Below are positions 46,080-57,615 of a stretch of 64,000 nt of DNA, in pieces. The stretch is from Rhinopithecus roxellana. Its lineage: Eukaryota > Chordata > Mammalia > Primates > Cercopithecidae. Below the pieces are notes generated by a model, which saw only the letters and a program-made list of their open reading frames with translations, had not been told where the DNA came from and searched no databases. The stretch is from contig NC_044559.1 in the NCBI RefSeq assembly GCF_007565055.1, positions 99,036,759-99,100,758 on the forward strand. The letters run 5' to 3'. Numbering within the stretch: position 1 is the first letter of the stretch; every line of letters starts with the position of its first letter. The position numbers were made by a program, and so were the translations under genes.

Positions 46080-46620
46080 ACAGTGACAATTTGCTCATTT
46101 AAAGGCTTCAGGTTTTTTAAATGTGCATATCAAGATTTCACTCCAAGTATATTGTAGAAATAAATATCTCCACGTATGAAGATATTTATTACTGTAGTAT
46201 CATTTCAATGAAAAATTGGAAATAACAAATATATATCAAAAGGCAACTGGTTTACTAAACTATGACAGTCATAATGGAGCATCAAATAGTTAAAAAGTAA
46301 TCCAGTAATGCTACATGTATTGGCATGCAACCATGAGCAAAACATATTGACAAATGGAAAAAAAAAGGCAAACCTTCAGGAAAGAACATATAATATCATC
46401 TTAGGTCAAAAATAAGCATGTATGCATGCACATCTACATATGTAATAAAAATATGCAGAGAAAAGTCTGTATGACTCTCCTCAAAACTCTCCATTGAGAT
46501 TTCATCTGATGGGGATTAAAGGGGGATTTTCATTTTTCTGATTTGTTGGTCTCTATATTGTTCATATTTCTTGCTAGTATGCACCACTTTTCTAATCAGT
46601 AAACCAATATTGGTATTAAG
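46080..46620 (+). mobile_element. L1M-type LINE 3' fragment
   Basis: 'gaaaaattggaaataacaaatatatatcaaaaggcaactggtttactaaactatgacagtcataatggagcatcaaatagttaaaaag' is the ORF2 end and 3' UTR style of old L1M. It ends 'tctatattgttcatatttcttgctagtatgcaccacttttctaatcagtaa'. Confidence 0.75.
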
Positions 46621-46624
46621 CTCA

Positions 46625-47415
46625 ATCTATGCCTGTGCAGAGAATAAAAGATAGGTTTAACAATGTAAAAATGGCAAGCAAACTCAGATTTAGAAATGTG
46701 AGATAATATTACATTTTCTCTCTTTTTTAAACTGCTCTACAGTACTGTAAAGAAAGGAACCTAGTGATTTTTACATCTAGTTCATAGAAGCCGACAGTTT
46801 TGGAAAAACACAAAGTGTCGAAAGTACTAAAAATAACCCCATACCACCACAGCACCCAGCTTTCACTCAACTCCCTTTGCTATAAATAGCTTAAGAATAA
46901 CATCCAGACTCTCTAGAGTACTCCTAAAAGTGTGGCTAAAGATGAAGTCTCACTACTTGCAAGGCTAGAATATGGCTTTGGCAAAGGAGGGAGTTCCTTT
47001 GGGGAAGGAAAATGAGGATTGTCATAGCATCCTGACAGGCTTTTCCCAAAAAGCTAAATTGGGAAATCACTGTACTTAGCTTAAAAATAAAGCACAGACT
47101 TTTATTCAAGAACAGGTAACTGAATTATTGCTTTATTTGTGAGGATCCTTTTATCTGGTACAGTAGGCAAAGTTCCTTGTGGGAATCCTTCATTTCTGAG
47201 CACTAAAAACTAAAATCTACTTCCTTGGAACTGAGCTGCCATAGATTAGTGTGCTCTTAATTTGTAAAAACATTTGTAGTTTGAGAATAAAATGCTTGAG
47301 CCAAGAAATATCCTCACATCCCCTCATACTAGTGAACACCACACACCAATTACCAACTGTTTGGCTGTAATTTTTTTTTTAATCCTTTTTTCTCCTTCCT
47401 GTGAATTTTAGACTC
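46625..47415. other. Unique noncoding sequence
   Basis: No gene or named repeat. Confidence 0.4.
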
Positions 47416-47447
47416 ATTTGATGGTACTTCCAAAAAATAAAAAAAAT

Positions 47448-47451
<4 letters not shown>

Positions 47452-47498
<47 letters not shown>
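47452..47498 (+). repeat. (TG)n microsatellite
   Basis: 47 bp of TG without interruption. Confidence 0.98.
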
Positions 47499-47501
<3 letters not shown>

Positions 47502-47532
47502 AAATATTTTTTGGATGGTACTTCCAAAATAA

Positions 47533-47533
<1 letters not shown>

Positions 47534-47568
<35 letters not shown>
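47534..47568 (+). repeat. (TA)n(CA)n microsatellite
   Basis: TA block followed by 11-12 CA units. The CA block is complementary to the TG tract 36 bp upstream. Confidence 0.97.
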
Positions 47569-47574
47569 GAGTCC

Positions 47575-48435
47575 TATATGAGTCCGCACCCCTAGGAACT
47601 GTCTGGTTCTTTTACTGTAACTGAGATCCTGCATTACAGTTACAATAGCAGAAATTTACCCCAAATCCCACCTTACTCTTCCTTACTTTGGGAATGACAT
47701 TCCCTCATTACACCACTTTACAACATGAAAAAATGCTAAGAATGTTTGGATTGGCTGTATTCTCTTTTATAAGCAGGGTTGGGTTTTTTGGTTTTATTTT
47801 GTGTTTGTTTTTCTACTAAGAAGACAAATCCTGCAGGTTTATTAATTTTAAAAATGCCTTATAGCAGATGTGGATTAAAAAAAGGAAAAATCACAGAAAT
47901 CCAGAGCCATTTGATCAATAAAGTACATTATCCATTATTTCAGGACACTAAGGATAATATAATGCATATTTCTTCATTCTGCCCTTGATTAGTCTTTGGG
48001 TGGAGAGAGAATTAAAATAATTAGATAATCAGAGAACAAAAGCAGAACGTGAGGTTTATCTCTCCTGCCTTGAAATCTCACCTTTCTAAAGGGTAAGATT
48101 CCCATTCATTCACTGAGTCATTAATCCAAGCAGCTGTGAGCCCACTCGGCACCAGGTTGAGGTTTGAACCATTACGTTTTCTTTTACTTATTTTAATGAT
48201 GTTTAAAGCTGTGGGAGCCAGAAAAATGTACAGCAACAACACTAAGGTAATTAACACCCCACATACCCAACATGATTCAGCTTGTCCTTAGCATGGTTTT
48301 GTAGCTGTTACTGAAACCAGTAAGTATCCAATAAGTAATCTTTCTAGTAAAATGTCATGTTTTAAGTTGTCCACAAGGGATTGTGCTATGCATATTACTT
48401 AGAATCTCATGAAAGTAAGAAATGCACATATTAAC
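47575..48435. other. Unique noncoding sequence
   Basis: No gene or named repeat. Confidence 0.4.
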
Positions 48436-48439
48436 TACA

Positions 48440-48785
48440 ATGAATATACATTTTTCACATTTCACGTTGACAAATATCAAAAAGTCTGACAAATCTATGT
48501 GAAGGCAGAGCTGTAGGGAAACAAGATGTCCCATATACGACTGAGAGGAAATATGGGATAAATTAGGAGATACTCTGTGGAGGGAAATTTGGCAATATCT
48601 ATAAATTTAGAGTATACATCTTTTGCCCCTAGATTCCTATTTCTAGGAATGTATACCACGGAAACATTGATATGCACAAAGATATACGTATAAGAGATTT
48701 ACTGCAACATTTGTAAAAGCTAAAGATTGGAAATGACCCAAATATCTATTAATAGATGAGTGGCTAAAGTATTTAAATAAAATGG
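48440..48785 (+). mobile_element. L1M-type LINE 3' fragment, first part (split by AluY)
   Basis: 'ggagggaaatttggcaatatctataaatttagagtatacatcttttgcccctagattcctatttctagg', 'ttactgcaacatttgtaaaagctaaagattggaaatgacccaaatatctattaatagatgagtggctaaagt'. Old L1M ORF2 end. It resumes at 49075. Confidence 0.82.
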
Positions 48786-49074
48786 GGCTGGGCACGGTGG
48801 CTCAGGCCTGTAATCCCAGCACTTTGGAAGGCTGAGGTGGGCTGACGACGAGGTCAGGAGATCAAGACCATCCTGGCTAACATGGTGAAACCCTGTCTCT
48901 ACTAAAAAATACAAACAAATTAGCCGGGTGTGGTGGCGGGCACCTGCAGTCCCAGCTACTCAGGAGGCTGAGGGTGAAGAATGGTGTGAACCCGGGAGGC
49001 AGAGCTTGCAGTGAGCCAAGATCGCACCACTGCACTCCAGCCTGGGTGACAGAGCAAGACTCTGTCTCAAAAAA
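48786..49074 (+). mobile_element. AluY SINE with perfect 16-bp TSD
   Basis: Full-length Alu with the Y-type 'gacgaggtcaggagatcaagaccatcctggctaacatggtgaaaccctgtctctac' and few mutations. The target duplication AAAGTATTTAAATAAA is identical on both sides (48766-48781 and 49075-49090). It interrupts the L1M fragment. It is the youngest Alu in the window by sequence. Confidence 0.97.
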
Positions 49075-49370
49075 AAAGTATTTAAATAAAGTAAGCAGCA
49101 CTACCTTCATATATTGACTTGAGCTGTGGTGAAGAGCAAGGTATCTCTTCATGGAAAAGGTCAGCTCCGGGGAAAAATTACAGACAGATAGGCACACATA
49201 CACACATTTTTGTATACACAGACTATCTCTGAAAGGGAATTGGTAACAGTGATTGTCTCTTTGGGGAGGGATTTCCCTGTCACTGGGCAGGTACCCACTA
49301 TTTATACATTTTTATTTTTATGTCATGTACATGTATTTATTCTTAAATATTTTTAATCTCATAAAATTTA
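49075..49370 (+). mobile_element. L1M-type LINE 3' fragment, second part
   Basis: Continuation of the split L1M, through 'cacacacatttttgta' and 'ggtaacagtgattgtctctttggggaggg', ending in a T-rich 3' UTR-like run. Confidence 0.75.
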
Positions 49371-49419
49371 ATCTAAAGTTTTCAATCATTCATTCCTGAG
49401 ATATAAATTCCATTTTCTC

Positions 49420-49760
49420 ACAATGCCCACCTTCTCCCACCTACTTCATTACAATTGTCAAAACCTTCAAAGCTTACCTCAAATCCCAGCATGGTGCTTT
49501 CCCTAGTCAATTTGTCCAGACTCAATTCTTTTCTCTTCTAAACTTCTGTAGAACATACAGCTTATGCCTCAATTTGACTAAATAAGCTACTTGTGTTATT
49601 GTTTTTGTTACTTTATTTCCCATCCTTTCAACAAGAATGTAAACTCCTCAAGGAGAAAGACAATAGAATGGGAGACAGGGCTGTTCCTCTCTCCCTGGCT
49701 TGCTACAGTGCAAAACACTCACCAAGCTCTAGATAGTTGTATGTTGTATGCCCCAAAATT
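49420..49760 (+). mobile_element. L2 LINE 3' region
   Basis: 'caccttctcccacctacttc', 'aaagcttacctcaaatcccagc', 'tcaacaagaatgtaaactcctcaaggagaaagac', 'ctagatagttgt' in L2 order. Diverged. Confidence 0.55.
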
Positions 49761-49764
49761 TGCA

Positions 49765-51695
49765 GAAAGCAAAATGTACTGTATAGAAAACACCATCCAG
49801 AAGGCAACTCAGAGAAGGGTGCAGCATCAGTAAATATCCATATATGCTTTATTCGAAGAGCCCACTCAATGTGTCCTGGCAGGAAACAGTATTCGTCTTG
49901 TTATATTTCAACCCATTTTGAGATAATACCCTTTAACTCAACAGACTATCTGATGTTGATGCTGTTATATAACAGTTTTAAATTAGAATGTAATTTAAAA
50001 ATCCAAGAAGCAAAGAAGAGTAACAAAAACATGATTACTAAATCCTAAATGTATAAAATAATTTAACATTCTCCTCTGCCACCCCTGCCACATTTCTGCT
50101 TTCTTCAGTACCTCATTTGAAGTATGGCTTTCCATTTTTCCCATATATTTAATCACCATTAATAACTTTCAAACTCTGACAGGTTAACAAATTCTTCCTT
50201 TAAAACATAATGACTTTGCACTGAACTTCAAGTTATCTCTAACTGGCAGTTACACATACGAAAATATTATTAGACAGCTCACTCTAAAGTGACACACTTA
50301 GATTTTAATCTAAAACAACACATACAGATATCAAAATAATGTAAAATTAGTATGTTTTAGCCATGTTCTCTCATTTATAAGGCTGTCTTGATGATTTTCT
50401 TTGTGTTAATCTATCATACTCCTTAACCTAGGACAGTTGAAGAAGTCTAAATATTCATCACCAATGTTTGAAAATTTCCATATTGCTTTATCTCAACAAA
50501 TAATATTTTAATACAAATCCATTTAAAATCCCCAAGTAAATCAGTGGTAGATGTGTAGTTACGTGATTTGCTAGTGAACTCATCATTTTAGGATGCAGAC
50601 AATATTTTCAGAAATGGAGCATTGTGCCATGTTATCTTGGCTAAGATAGCCCCTTCTTGATTCTTCCCCGGAAGGCTCTCTTAACTTGTTAATAAACGCC
50701 GATGTTTTAAAAAAGTTAAACAACCATAACCAGTAAGTACGAAAGACCCATAAAATAGCAAATTCAAATCATGATGAACAGTGATGATGCTAGAGTAGGA
50801 AGAGGATGGATAAAAGACTATAAAGGAACCTAGGGATGCTTTTAGAAAGACATGATCAGCGACCTCTGATGGAACAGAAGAGATAGAAGCCAAATGATAC
50901 AAGAAAGACCCCAAAGTTGTGGGAGAGAACAGAAAAGTCAGACTTGAAAACTAGCAGTGTCAGAAATTATTTGTCCAGGGACTGCAATTTCATCTTGTTT
51001 TCCAGCTATGTATCCCTGGGGAGCGTATTGGTGTCTTTTATTGAACTAAATGTTTTCTGGAGGCACTTCTAGAATTGAAATTCTGTGGTTCTAACTCAAA
51101 TTAAAAAAAAAAAAAATAGTTCTACAAATAATTCATAGAGTTTCTAGTCAATTTTGTGCTGGCAAGTATTATAAACCTTGGTTATAAAACTTGAAAAAAA
51201 ATTCTAGAAGCCTTCAAGCCTGCAAGTATGATGGCAAGAACAGTTCTTGTAATTCTCATGAATATGTAAGATTTTCAAGGGATTGAAAGAAATACTAGAT
51301 CTAGTCTAAAATATTTACCAAGTCAAAGGAAAGAATATTGTATATCTAGATCTGACTCACAAGGTCAAAAGATCAGGATAGACATACAGAGGGCACTATA
51401 AACTAAAAGCTGGTTATATGATATTTAGATTTTCTTAAATTAAGGACATTGCACAATGGCAGTATCACCTCAGTTTATATCATTAAAATTATATAATTGC
51501 CACAATGCTAAGCCTGTGCTATCATCCACTTACAAGACAAGATAATGCTATAATGAATTTTCAGAAGGAGGCCTCAGCCCAGAGAGACTGAGAGATAACT
51601 GGCTCCTCAAACCAACATGTTAATCCTTGCTGTGCCTTCCAGAAAGCAAGACTCCTCTGCAGAAGGCAAAGATACAACAGATAATAATAACCCAT
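49765..51695. other. Mostly unique noncoding sequence
   Basis: No gene. The 103-codon frame at 49737-50048 and the 77-codon reverse frame at 50681-50914 have no motif. 51448-51480 holds a short U4 snRNA-like string (see findings). Confidence 0.4.
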
Positions 51696-51716
51696 ATCTG
51701 GATAGTCTTTTTATTA

Positions 51717-52000
51717 TCTAGGGACAAGGTCTCACTCTGTCACCCAGGCTGGAGGGCAGTAGCACAATCATAGCTCACTGTGGCCTCAAATTCCTGGACT
51801 CAAGCAATCCTCCGACTTCAACCTCCTGAGTAGCTGGGACTATAGGCATGCACCACTATGCCTGGCTAATTTTTTCATTTTTTGTAGAGACAGGGTCTCA
51901 CTATGTTGCCCAGATTGGTCTCGAACTCCTGACCTCAAGTAATTCACATGCCTCAGCCTCCCAAAGAACTGAAATTATAGGCGTGAGACATGGTGCCAAG
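51717..52000 (-). mobile_element. Alu SINE, J-like, with 20-bp TSD
   Basis: Reverse Alu from 'gggacaaggtctcactctgtcacccagg' to 'gcgtgagacatggtgccaag'. The poly(T) tail has decayed. TSD TCTGGATAGTCTTTTTAT.A at 51697-51716 and 52001-52020. Confidence 0.95.
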
Positions 52001-52020
52001 TCTGGATAGTCTTTTTATAA

Positions 52021-52490
52021 TTACAAGGTATTTCCACATTCACAATTATAGTTACCATGCAATATTATTGCAATTCTTTATTCCATTTTTATCCTTCTGA
52101 AAGCAATTGAATTTACAGCTTATCTCTGAAACTAAAAGGATCTACAGAAATGACTAGTCACTTAAAATTTTAAGGTAAATACTAGGAGTTTTGCATGACT
52201 TTAGGGTAAATTGTCTTATTCCAGTATATTCTGTACTGATTTTAACTTAGCAATAACCAACATTCCATTACATTCAACTGCTCTATTTATTCCTGCAATT
52301 TCACTTGCTTTAGACATGTGACCCCTCCTACAACAAGCAACTGAGCTTAATTTCTGCAAAGAGGTGGAACATACACACAGAGGAAAAACAATAATTACAA
52401 AAATGACACCATACTGAATAAACATTCAAATTAAAAGAAAAGATCCAGAAAGTTTACAACATTAGACCACTCTGTACGATGCAGATCCCC
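52021..52490. other. Unique noncoding sequence
   Basis: No gene or named repeat. Confidence 0.4.
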
Positions 52491-52494
52491 TCGT

Positions 52495-52690
52495 AGTGCT
52501 TCCCAGTGCCAGGGACGTTTTAACTCATGTAATCCTCATAGTGATTTCATAAGGTAGATAATATTAACCTTATTTTACAAAAGTTAAAATGGAATCACAA
52601 AGAGGTAAAGTGATTTGTCCAAGATCGCACAGCTGGTAAGCGTCAGAGCCTGAACTTGAAATCAGGCATACTTTGAACTACTACTAATGT
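52495..52690 (-). mobile_element. MIR SINE (reverse orientation)
   Basis: 'gccagggacgttttaactcatgtaatcctcatagtgatttcataaggtagataatattaaccttattttacaaaagttaaaatggaatcacaaagaggtaaagtgatttgtccaagatcgcacagctggtaagcgtcagagcc'. One of the best preserved MIRs here. Confidence 0.9.
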
Positions 52691-52729
52691 TGTTCTTGCT
52701 TCCTCATCTTGTCAGCTCCCTCAATACAA

Positions 52730-52732
<3 letters not shown>

Positions 52733-52782
<50 letters not shown>

Positions 52783-52955
52783 CGAGTCTGGCTCTGTCTC
52801 CCAGGCTGGAGTGTAGTGGCGTGATCTTGGCGCACTGCAACCTCCACCTCCTGGGCTCAAGCGATTCTCCTGCCTCAGCCTCCTGAGTAGTTGGGACTAC
52901 AGGCACCTGCCACCATGCTGGCTAATTTTTTTGTATTTTTAGTAGAGACAAAGTA
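52733..52955 (-). mobile_element. Alu SINE, right arm unit of a compound Alu
   Basis: Reverse Alu starting from a 47-T tail (52733-52779), then 'agacgagtctggctctgtctcccagg' to 'gctaatttttttgtatttttagtagagaca'. It breaks off where the next unit begins. Confidence 0.93.
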
Positions 52956-53150
52956 TCCCTCTGTTGCCTGACTGGAGTCGCGCAACCTCGACTCATTGCA
53001 ACCTCCACCTCCTGGGTTCAAGCAATTCTCGTGCCTCAGCCTCCCGAGTAGTGTAGCTGGGATTACAGGTGTGCACCACTATGCCCTGCTAATTTTTGTA
53101 TTTTTAGTAGAGAGCTGGTCTTGAACTCCTGACCTCGTGATCCACCCGTC
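52956..53150 (-). mobile_element. Second Alu unit fused to the first
   Basis: After 'agtagagaca' the text does not continue to the Alu left arm but restarts near the right-arm beginning: 'ctctgttgcctgactggagtcgcgcaacctcgactcattgcaacctccacctcctgggttcaagcaattctcgtgcctcagcctcccgag', then linker and 'gaactcctgacctcgtgatccaccc', where it stops. The result is a three-arm Alu array, from unequal recombination or an insertion in an Alu linker. Confidence 0.88.
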
Positions 53151-53159
53151 TTGTGTTTG

Positions 53160-53240
53160 TGGAGGGGGAAGCGGGGGGTGCAGAGAGAGAGAGACAGAGA
53201 GACAGAGAGAGAGACAAGGGGTGGGAGGTGGGGAATGGGG
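53160..53240 (+). repeat. G-rich then GA-rich tract
   Basis: 'ggagggggaagcggggggtg' followed by (GA)n and (GACA)n blocks, then 'ggggtgggaggtgggg'. Reverse frames of 61-65 codons across it are artefacts. Confidence 0.85.
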
Positions 53241-53244
53241 AGGA

Positions 53245-53700
53245 GAATTGCCCTTATCAAGCAAATTAACTACCTATTTCGGAAGAGGATAGAACAAAAG
53301 GCAAGCTGTTACATATTCAAACTCTTCAAAGTAGTATGAAACCCTGTTTTACAAACTGATCCACAAGCAATATAGAAGGTTGGAGCCATCTGGACATCAT
53401 AGCCCTAAGCCCTTTTATTTAATTTCTAAGAAAAAAAAACTACACAAATTTCCTTTCAGTAGAAATTATTAGTTAAAATTACAAGACACTGCAAAGGAAA
53501 CACACAAGTCTGAAACGACATAATAAGCACCATTTGCTCTGAGGACAGGTTCTCATCATTTTCTCCCAAAGAGGAAAATTTTCCAAAGTATTTGAAAACA
53601 TTCACAGAGAACTTTCATAATACCCAACAACAAATAACACAGTTTCAGAAAATATCAAACTACCTGTTTTATATAATCAAATGAATTTCAAACCCATTTT
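53245..53700. other. Unique noncoding sequence
   Basis: No gene or named repeat. Confidence 0.4.
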
Positions 53701-53711
53701 AAATATTTCCT

Positions 53712-54033
53712 TTTTTTTTTTTTTTTTGAGTAGAGTCTCTGTCACCCAGGCTGAACTGCAATGACATGATCTCAGCTCACTGCAACTTCTGCCTCCCAGG
53801 TTCAAGTGATTCTCCCACCTCAGCTTCCTAAGTGGCTGGGATCACAGGCACTCAACACCATGTGCAGCTATTTTGTGTGTGTGTGTGCGTGTGTGTGCGT
53901 GTGTGTGTTTTTAGTAGAGACGGAATTTCGCTTTGTTGGCCAGGCTGGTCTCGAACACCTGACCTCAAGTGATCTGCCCACTTTGGCCTCCCAAAGTGTT
54001 GGGATAACAGGCATGAGCCACTGTACCTGGCCA
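53712..54033 (-). mobile_element. Alu SINE, S-like, with internal (TG)n
   Basis: Full reverse Alu from its T tail to 'catgagccactgtacctggcc'. The A-rich linker between monomers has become a TG/CG microsatellite at 53874-53909. ATATTTCC is repeated on both sides (about 53702-53709 and 54033-54040). The frame 53806-54093 is Alu-derived. Confidence 0.95.
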
Positions 54034-54261
54034 TATTTCCCAAATATTTTAAGTGTGAAAGTTCAAAATAAGGGCTGGGTCCTGATTTATTAACATTCCT
54101 CACTTACAGACTTAAGTAGTTAAATATACCTTACTAGTTCCCATTGATTGCAATAGTTTATTCCTTCATTCTAACGCATAAATGATTCCTAAAATACTAT
54201 AGTATAGGATTATTATAATTTACATTCTATGTAAATTATATGGTTATAAACCATAGAAAAA

Positions 54262-54372
54262 GTTCCCATTCCCAATCTCATTTAATTCTTACAACAATCT
54301 CATGAGGTAGACAAGACATCATGTTATCGCACCCTTATGGCTAGGAAGCTAAAGCTGAGAGTTCAGGGCTTT
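54262..54372 (-). mobile_element. MIR SINE fragment (reverse orientation)
   Basis: 'cccaatctcatttaattcttacaacaatctcatgaggtagac ... ggctaggaagctaaagctgagag'. Confidence 0.7.
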
Positions 54373-54374
54373 CT

Positions 54375-57325
54375 ATAATAAGAATTTACAGCTTCTGCTC
54401 ACTTAATCCACAACTTGATGCCAAAATCCAAATCATATGCACAACAGAAATGTGTAATTGTTAAATTCCTCAATTGCAATATTGTGGGCATTTCCAATTC
54501 CCATGGACACTAAGAAACCAAGCCTTTATTTACCAGTCCTTCTGAATGATAGAATTATTAAGGAAACCAAGGTAATTGATAATTGCTACACATATGAGTG
54601 AGAGAAGGGCATTTTCATGCACACACACACACACCATCATGTTGACCAGCGTGTATACAAAAGCACCATGGTTTTCCAGGAAATTTTAGATACCATGAGT
54701 TTAAAATATTTAATAACATTGAAATAGGTTTAAAAAGCTGTAGTTTAAAATATTAATAATATTTGGCTTGCTGTTTATGATTCAGACTTTACAACAGGGA
54801 TAAATGTTGTATAATGTTTTTACTATTAATTTACTGCAGTTTAATATTTTATTCTTACTCTTCAACAGTATAAATACTATAACACAACATTTTTCTTACA
54901 ACTAATGTACTTGCTGTTTAGAGAACAATCCCCTTACTTCTGCCTCCAGGAAAAGGACTAGTATTTATTTCTAAGGTACATAATTAACTGAACTAGTGTT
55001 TATAACATATTTTAACTCACTGAAGCACTGAACTATATTCCAGACACAAAAAAGATTAATCTGCCCAGAATTCTAGGCAACTTGGCCACTTAACTTGGAT
55101 TTTATTGAGGACTATCAAATCTATTACTTCAGGAGGAATGGAAATTATATATTGAATTTTTTTACATCAAATCCAAATACTAATATCATAATTGACATTT
55201 GGAACTATAAATGAAAGAGAAGATCCAAAGCAGTACATATACAGGTATTGTTACAAGGCATTTTGAAAAAGACCTGTTCTGTGAAATGGCTTTAATGCAT
55301 GATGGGACTATTGGTTGAAAATTGTTAATTCTTTACAGAGTCACTAGGTGGCATATTGCTCTGGGTTGTTTGCACAGGTACAAAGAAGGAACATGCTATT
55401 AAGAAGAGTAGAAGACATGGAATGCCTTCAAAGAAATAAGCAAGAGTATTTACCGTGCTTCCAAAAGGAAGCTTTGTTTTCGTTGAAGTGAACTAGAATA
55501 ATTCAAACTGAAAGAACACACCTGTTCAGTAATCTGCCATATCATATGAAAATTATTGAAACTAAAAATCATAACAGTAAAATCATATATAAATCACACC
55601 ATTTTTATTAATAATTATAAGATTATAAAAATACATTTATATACTTTATATTAAAGTATATATTTTAATATATTGCATATTTATGATTACATAAATGTAA
55701 TAATGTGTAAAAATATTCATGTGTCTGATTTGATTTGCATAGGTTTGATTAAAGTAAGATACGTAAGCAGGTTTTAGATACCTTTCCTGTAAGTAACTAA
55801 ATAAGAGGCACTTGCCATGTGTGATTCCTTTAAAGCTTGATATAAATGTATCTTGAAAAATTTCAGGTGAATATATCATTTTTATTAGAAGAAAGGGAAA
55901 CTATAAATGCTTAGTGTTTTTAAAAGAGTATAGAAAAGATGTAAATTTCTAAAAAGTCTAAAACGCTAAAAGAATTTTTAAAATGGCTATATAAATTTCT
56001 TCTCTTTCTTTTTTTTGTATTTTTCTGATATTTTTATGACAAGGTGTATTTCTTGTATTCTTAAAAGACAGTAAAATATACTCTCCAAAAAAGCATAAAA
56101 CAAAATGGTATAAAGTATAAAGATTAAAGTATAAAGTATGAAGATTAAAAACTAAATGATATTTAACTTTACAATTATGCATCTGCCTTTTAAATTCAGC
56201 AGAAAAGCATGAACACAGCACATTCTGGCACCTAATATAGCTTTGGAGAAGTCATTGCTATAATGAAGTAAATTTTACTTTATGAGTTTTTCATAAACTG
56301 GGAAGTTTTTTGAGTGTGCTTTTGGTTTTTACTCATACACTAGATTTTATGCCTTTTTGTAACTTCTGCTTAATATATCAACCATATCGTTCCAAATATT
56401 ATGCAATGTCTCTTCAGGAGTGAGGCTTCCATCACTTCAATATATCTACAATTTACTAAATGGTTTAGTGTATCCTTATCAAGGATTTTCTATGCACAAA
56501 AGTTAAGTTAAACATTTCCTATGTCTTTAATTGCACATTTTACCAATATCATGATACTGGCTCTATTTTCAACATATCACACAATAAAGTGCCTGGTTTG
56601 GATTTTTTGTTTGCTTGCTTTTTCAATGTAACAGGATTTTATACATGAATTTAGAATCTGAATATTCAAGGATATCTATCACTGTAATATTTTGAAAGTG
56701 CAGATTCAAAATGAAAAGGTATGGTCAATACATTTAATAACAGATCAAAGAACAACTTTAAAAAAAAATAAGAATCAGATTGAAAATAGTAGAAAGGGCC
56801 ATTATTGATGAAACATTTACAGAAGGAATCCAAGTGAGAGCCAATTAATTTTTAGTTCATTCAATTATGTTTCTACTTTTGATTTTATCTTACTTACAAA
56901 TTTAAAATAGTACACACTGCTGACTTTCAGGATGCCATTTACAAATTGAACTACAAAAATTTAAAAGAAGATACGTAAGTACAAACAAACTTAATGCTAT
57001 TAAGTTTCTAATTTTAGTGATGAAAATACAAATTATTTCTGAGCTTTGAATTTTGATTTGAAGTGTTGTTTACTACTATGTTTAATCACATTTAAGATGC
57101 TATTGCTTATGAAATGTTCCATTTTTAATTTAACACAAAGAAAAATACTGTCAAATTATGACTCAATTGATTATCACATGAACTTTCAAATATAACCTTT
57201 TTGAAAAATTAGGCTCATTTATATAGACTTTTATCTCATATGACCTTTATATGCATGTAAAACGGGAAAATATAAGTAAAATAAACTGGTTAAGGTATTC
57301 TTAATACTTCTTCATATTCACAGTC
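54375..57325. other. Mostly unique noncoding sequence
   Basis: About 3 kb, AT-rich, with a short (CA)9 at 54619-54636. No Alu, LTR or clear L1. Reverse frames of 77 (55646-55879) and 87 codons (55958-56221) are Tyr/Lys-rich and lack motifs. A CTCF-like core lies at 55341-55353. Confidence 0.45.
55341..55353 (+). promoter_or_regulatory. CTCF-like core motif
   Basis: 'tcactaggtggca' matches the central CTCF consensus (CCANNAGRKGGC) apart from the first base. A single motif has low predictive value. Confidence 0.25.
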
Positions 57326-57334
57326 CTACTCTTT

Positions 57335-57615
57335 TAAGTCATCAATGACCTGACTTCAAATCATCAATGCCTTGTTTCACATGTAACATCACCCTCTGTG
57401 CCATCAAGATGGGAGATGATGCAGCATTTCTTAATGCGCTCCACAACTGTCTCCAGGAACTTCTTCCGACCTACTGTCTGAAAATTCCTCTCAAAGGATC
57501 TTTGTTTGTTGACTAAAATTTTGAGGCATTGCAATCATACTACCTGCAATAATAACCAAGCCTGCACACATGACAGCAATGACAACTTCATCAAGGCCGC
57601 CATCTGGACAATAAC
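57335..57615 (-). pseudogene. Unassigned coding-like block, possible pseudogene or exon relic
   Basis: Less AT-rich than its surroundings and with more CpG. On the minus strand a fair acceptor-like 'ttgttattgtccag' precedes ATGGCGGCC near 57603. One frame then reads a hydrophobic stretch VVIAVMCAGLVIIAG and stops at about 57494. A second frame runs on as a Lys/Glu/Arg-rich segment with RKKFLETVVERIKKCC until about 57370. This could be a frameshifted relic of one protein, two chance frames, or an exon with a 3' UTR. I do not recognise the family. The plus strand also has a 50-codon frame here. No poly(A) remnant is visible, so a processed pseudogene is not proven. Confidence 0.25.

Noticed and set aside
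54619..54636. (CA)9 tract as a regulatory element
   Set aside because: Too short and too common to carry weight by itself.
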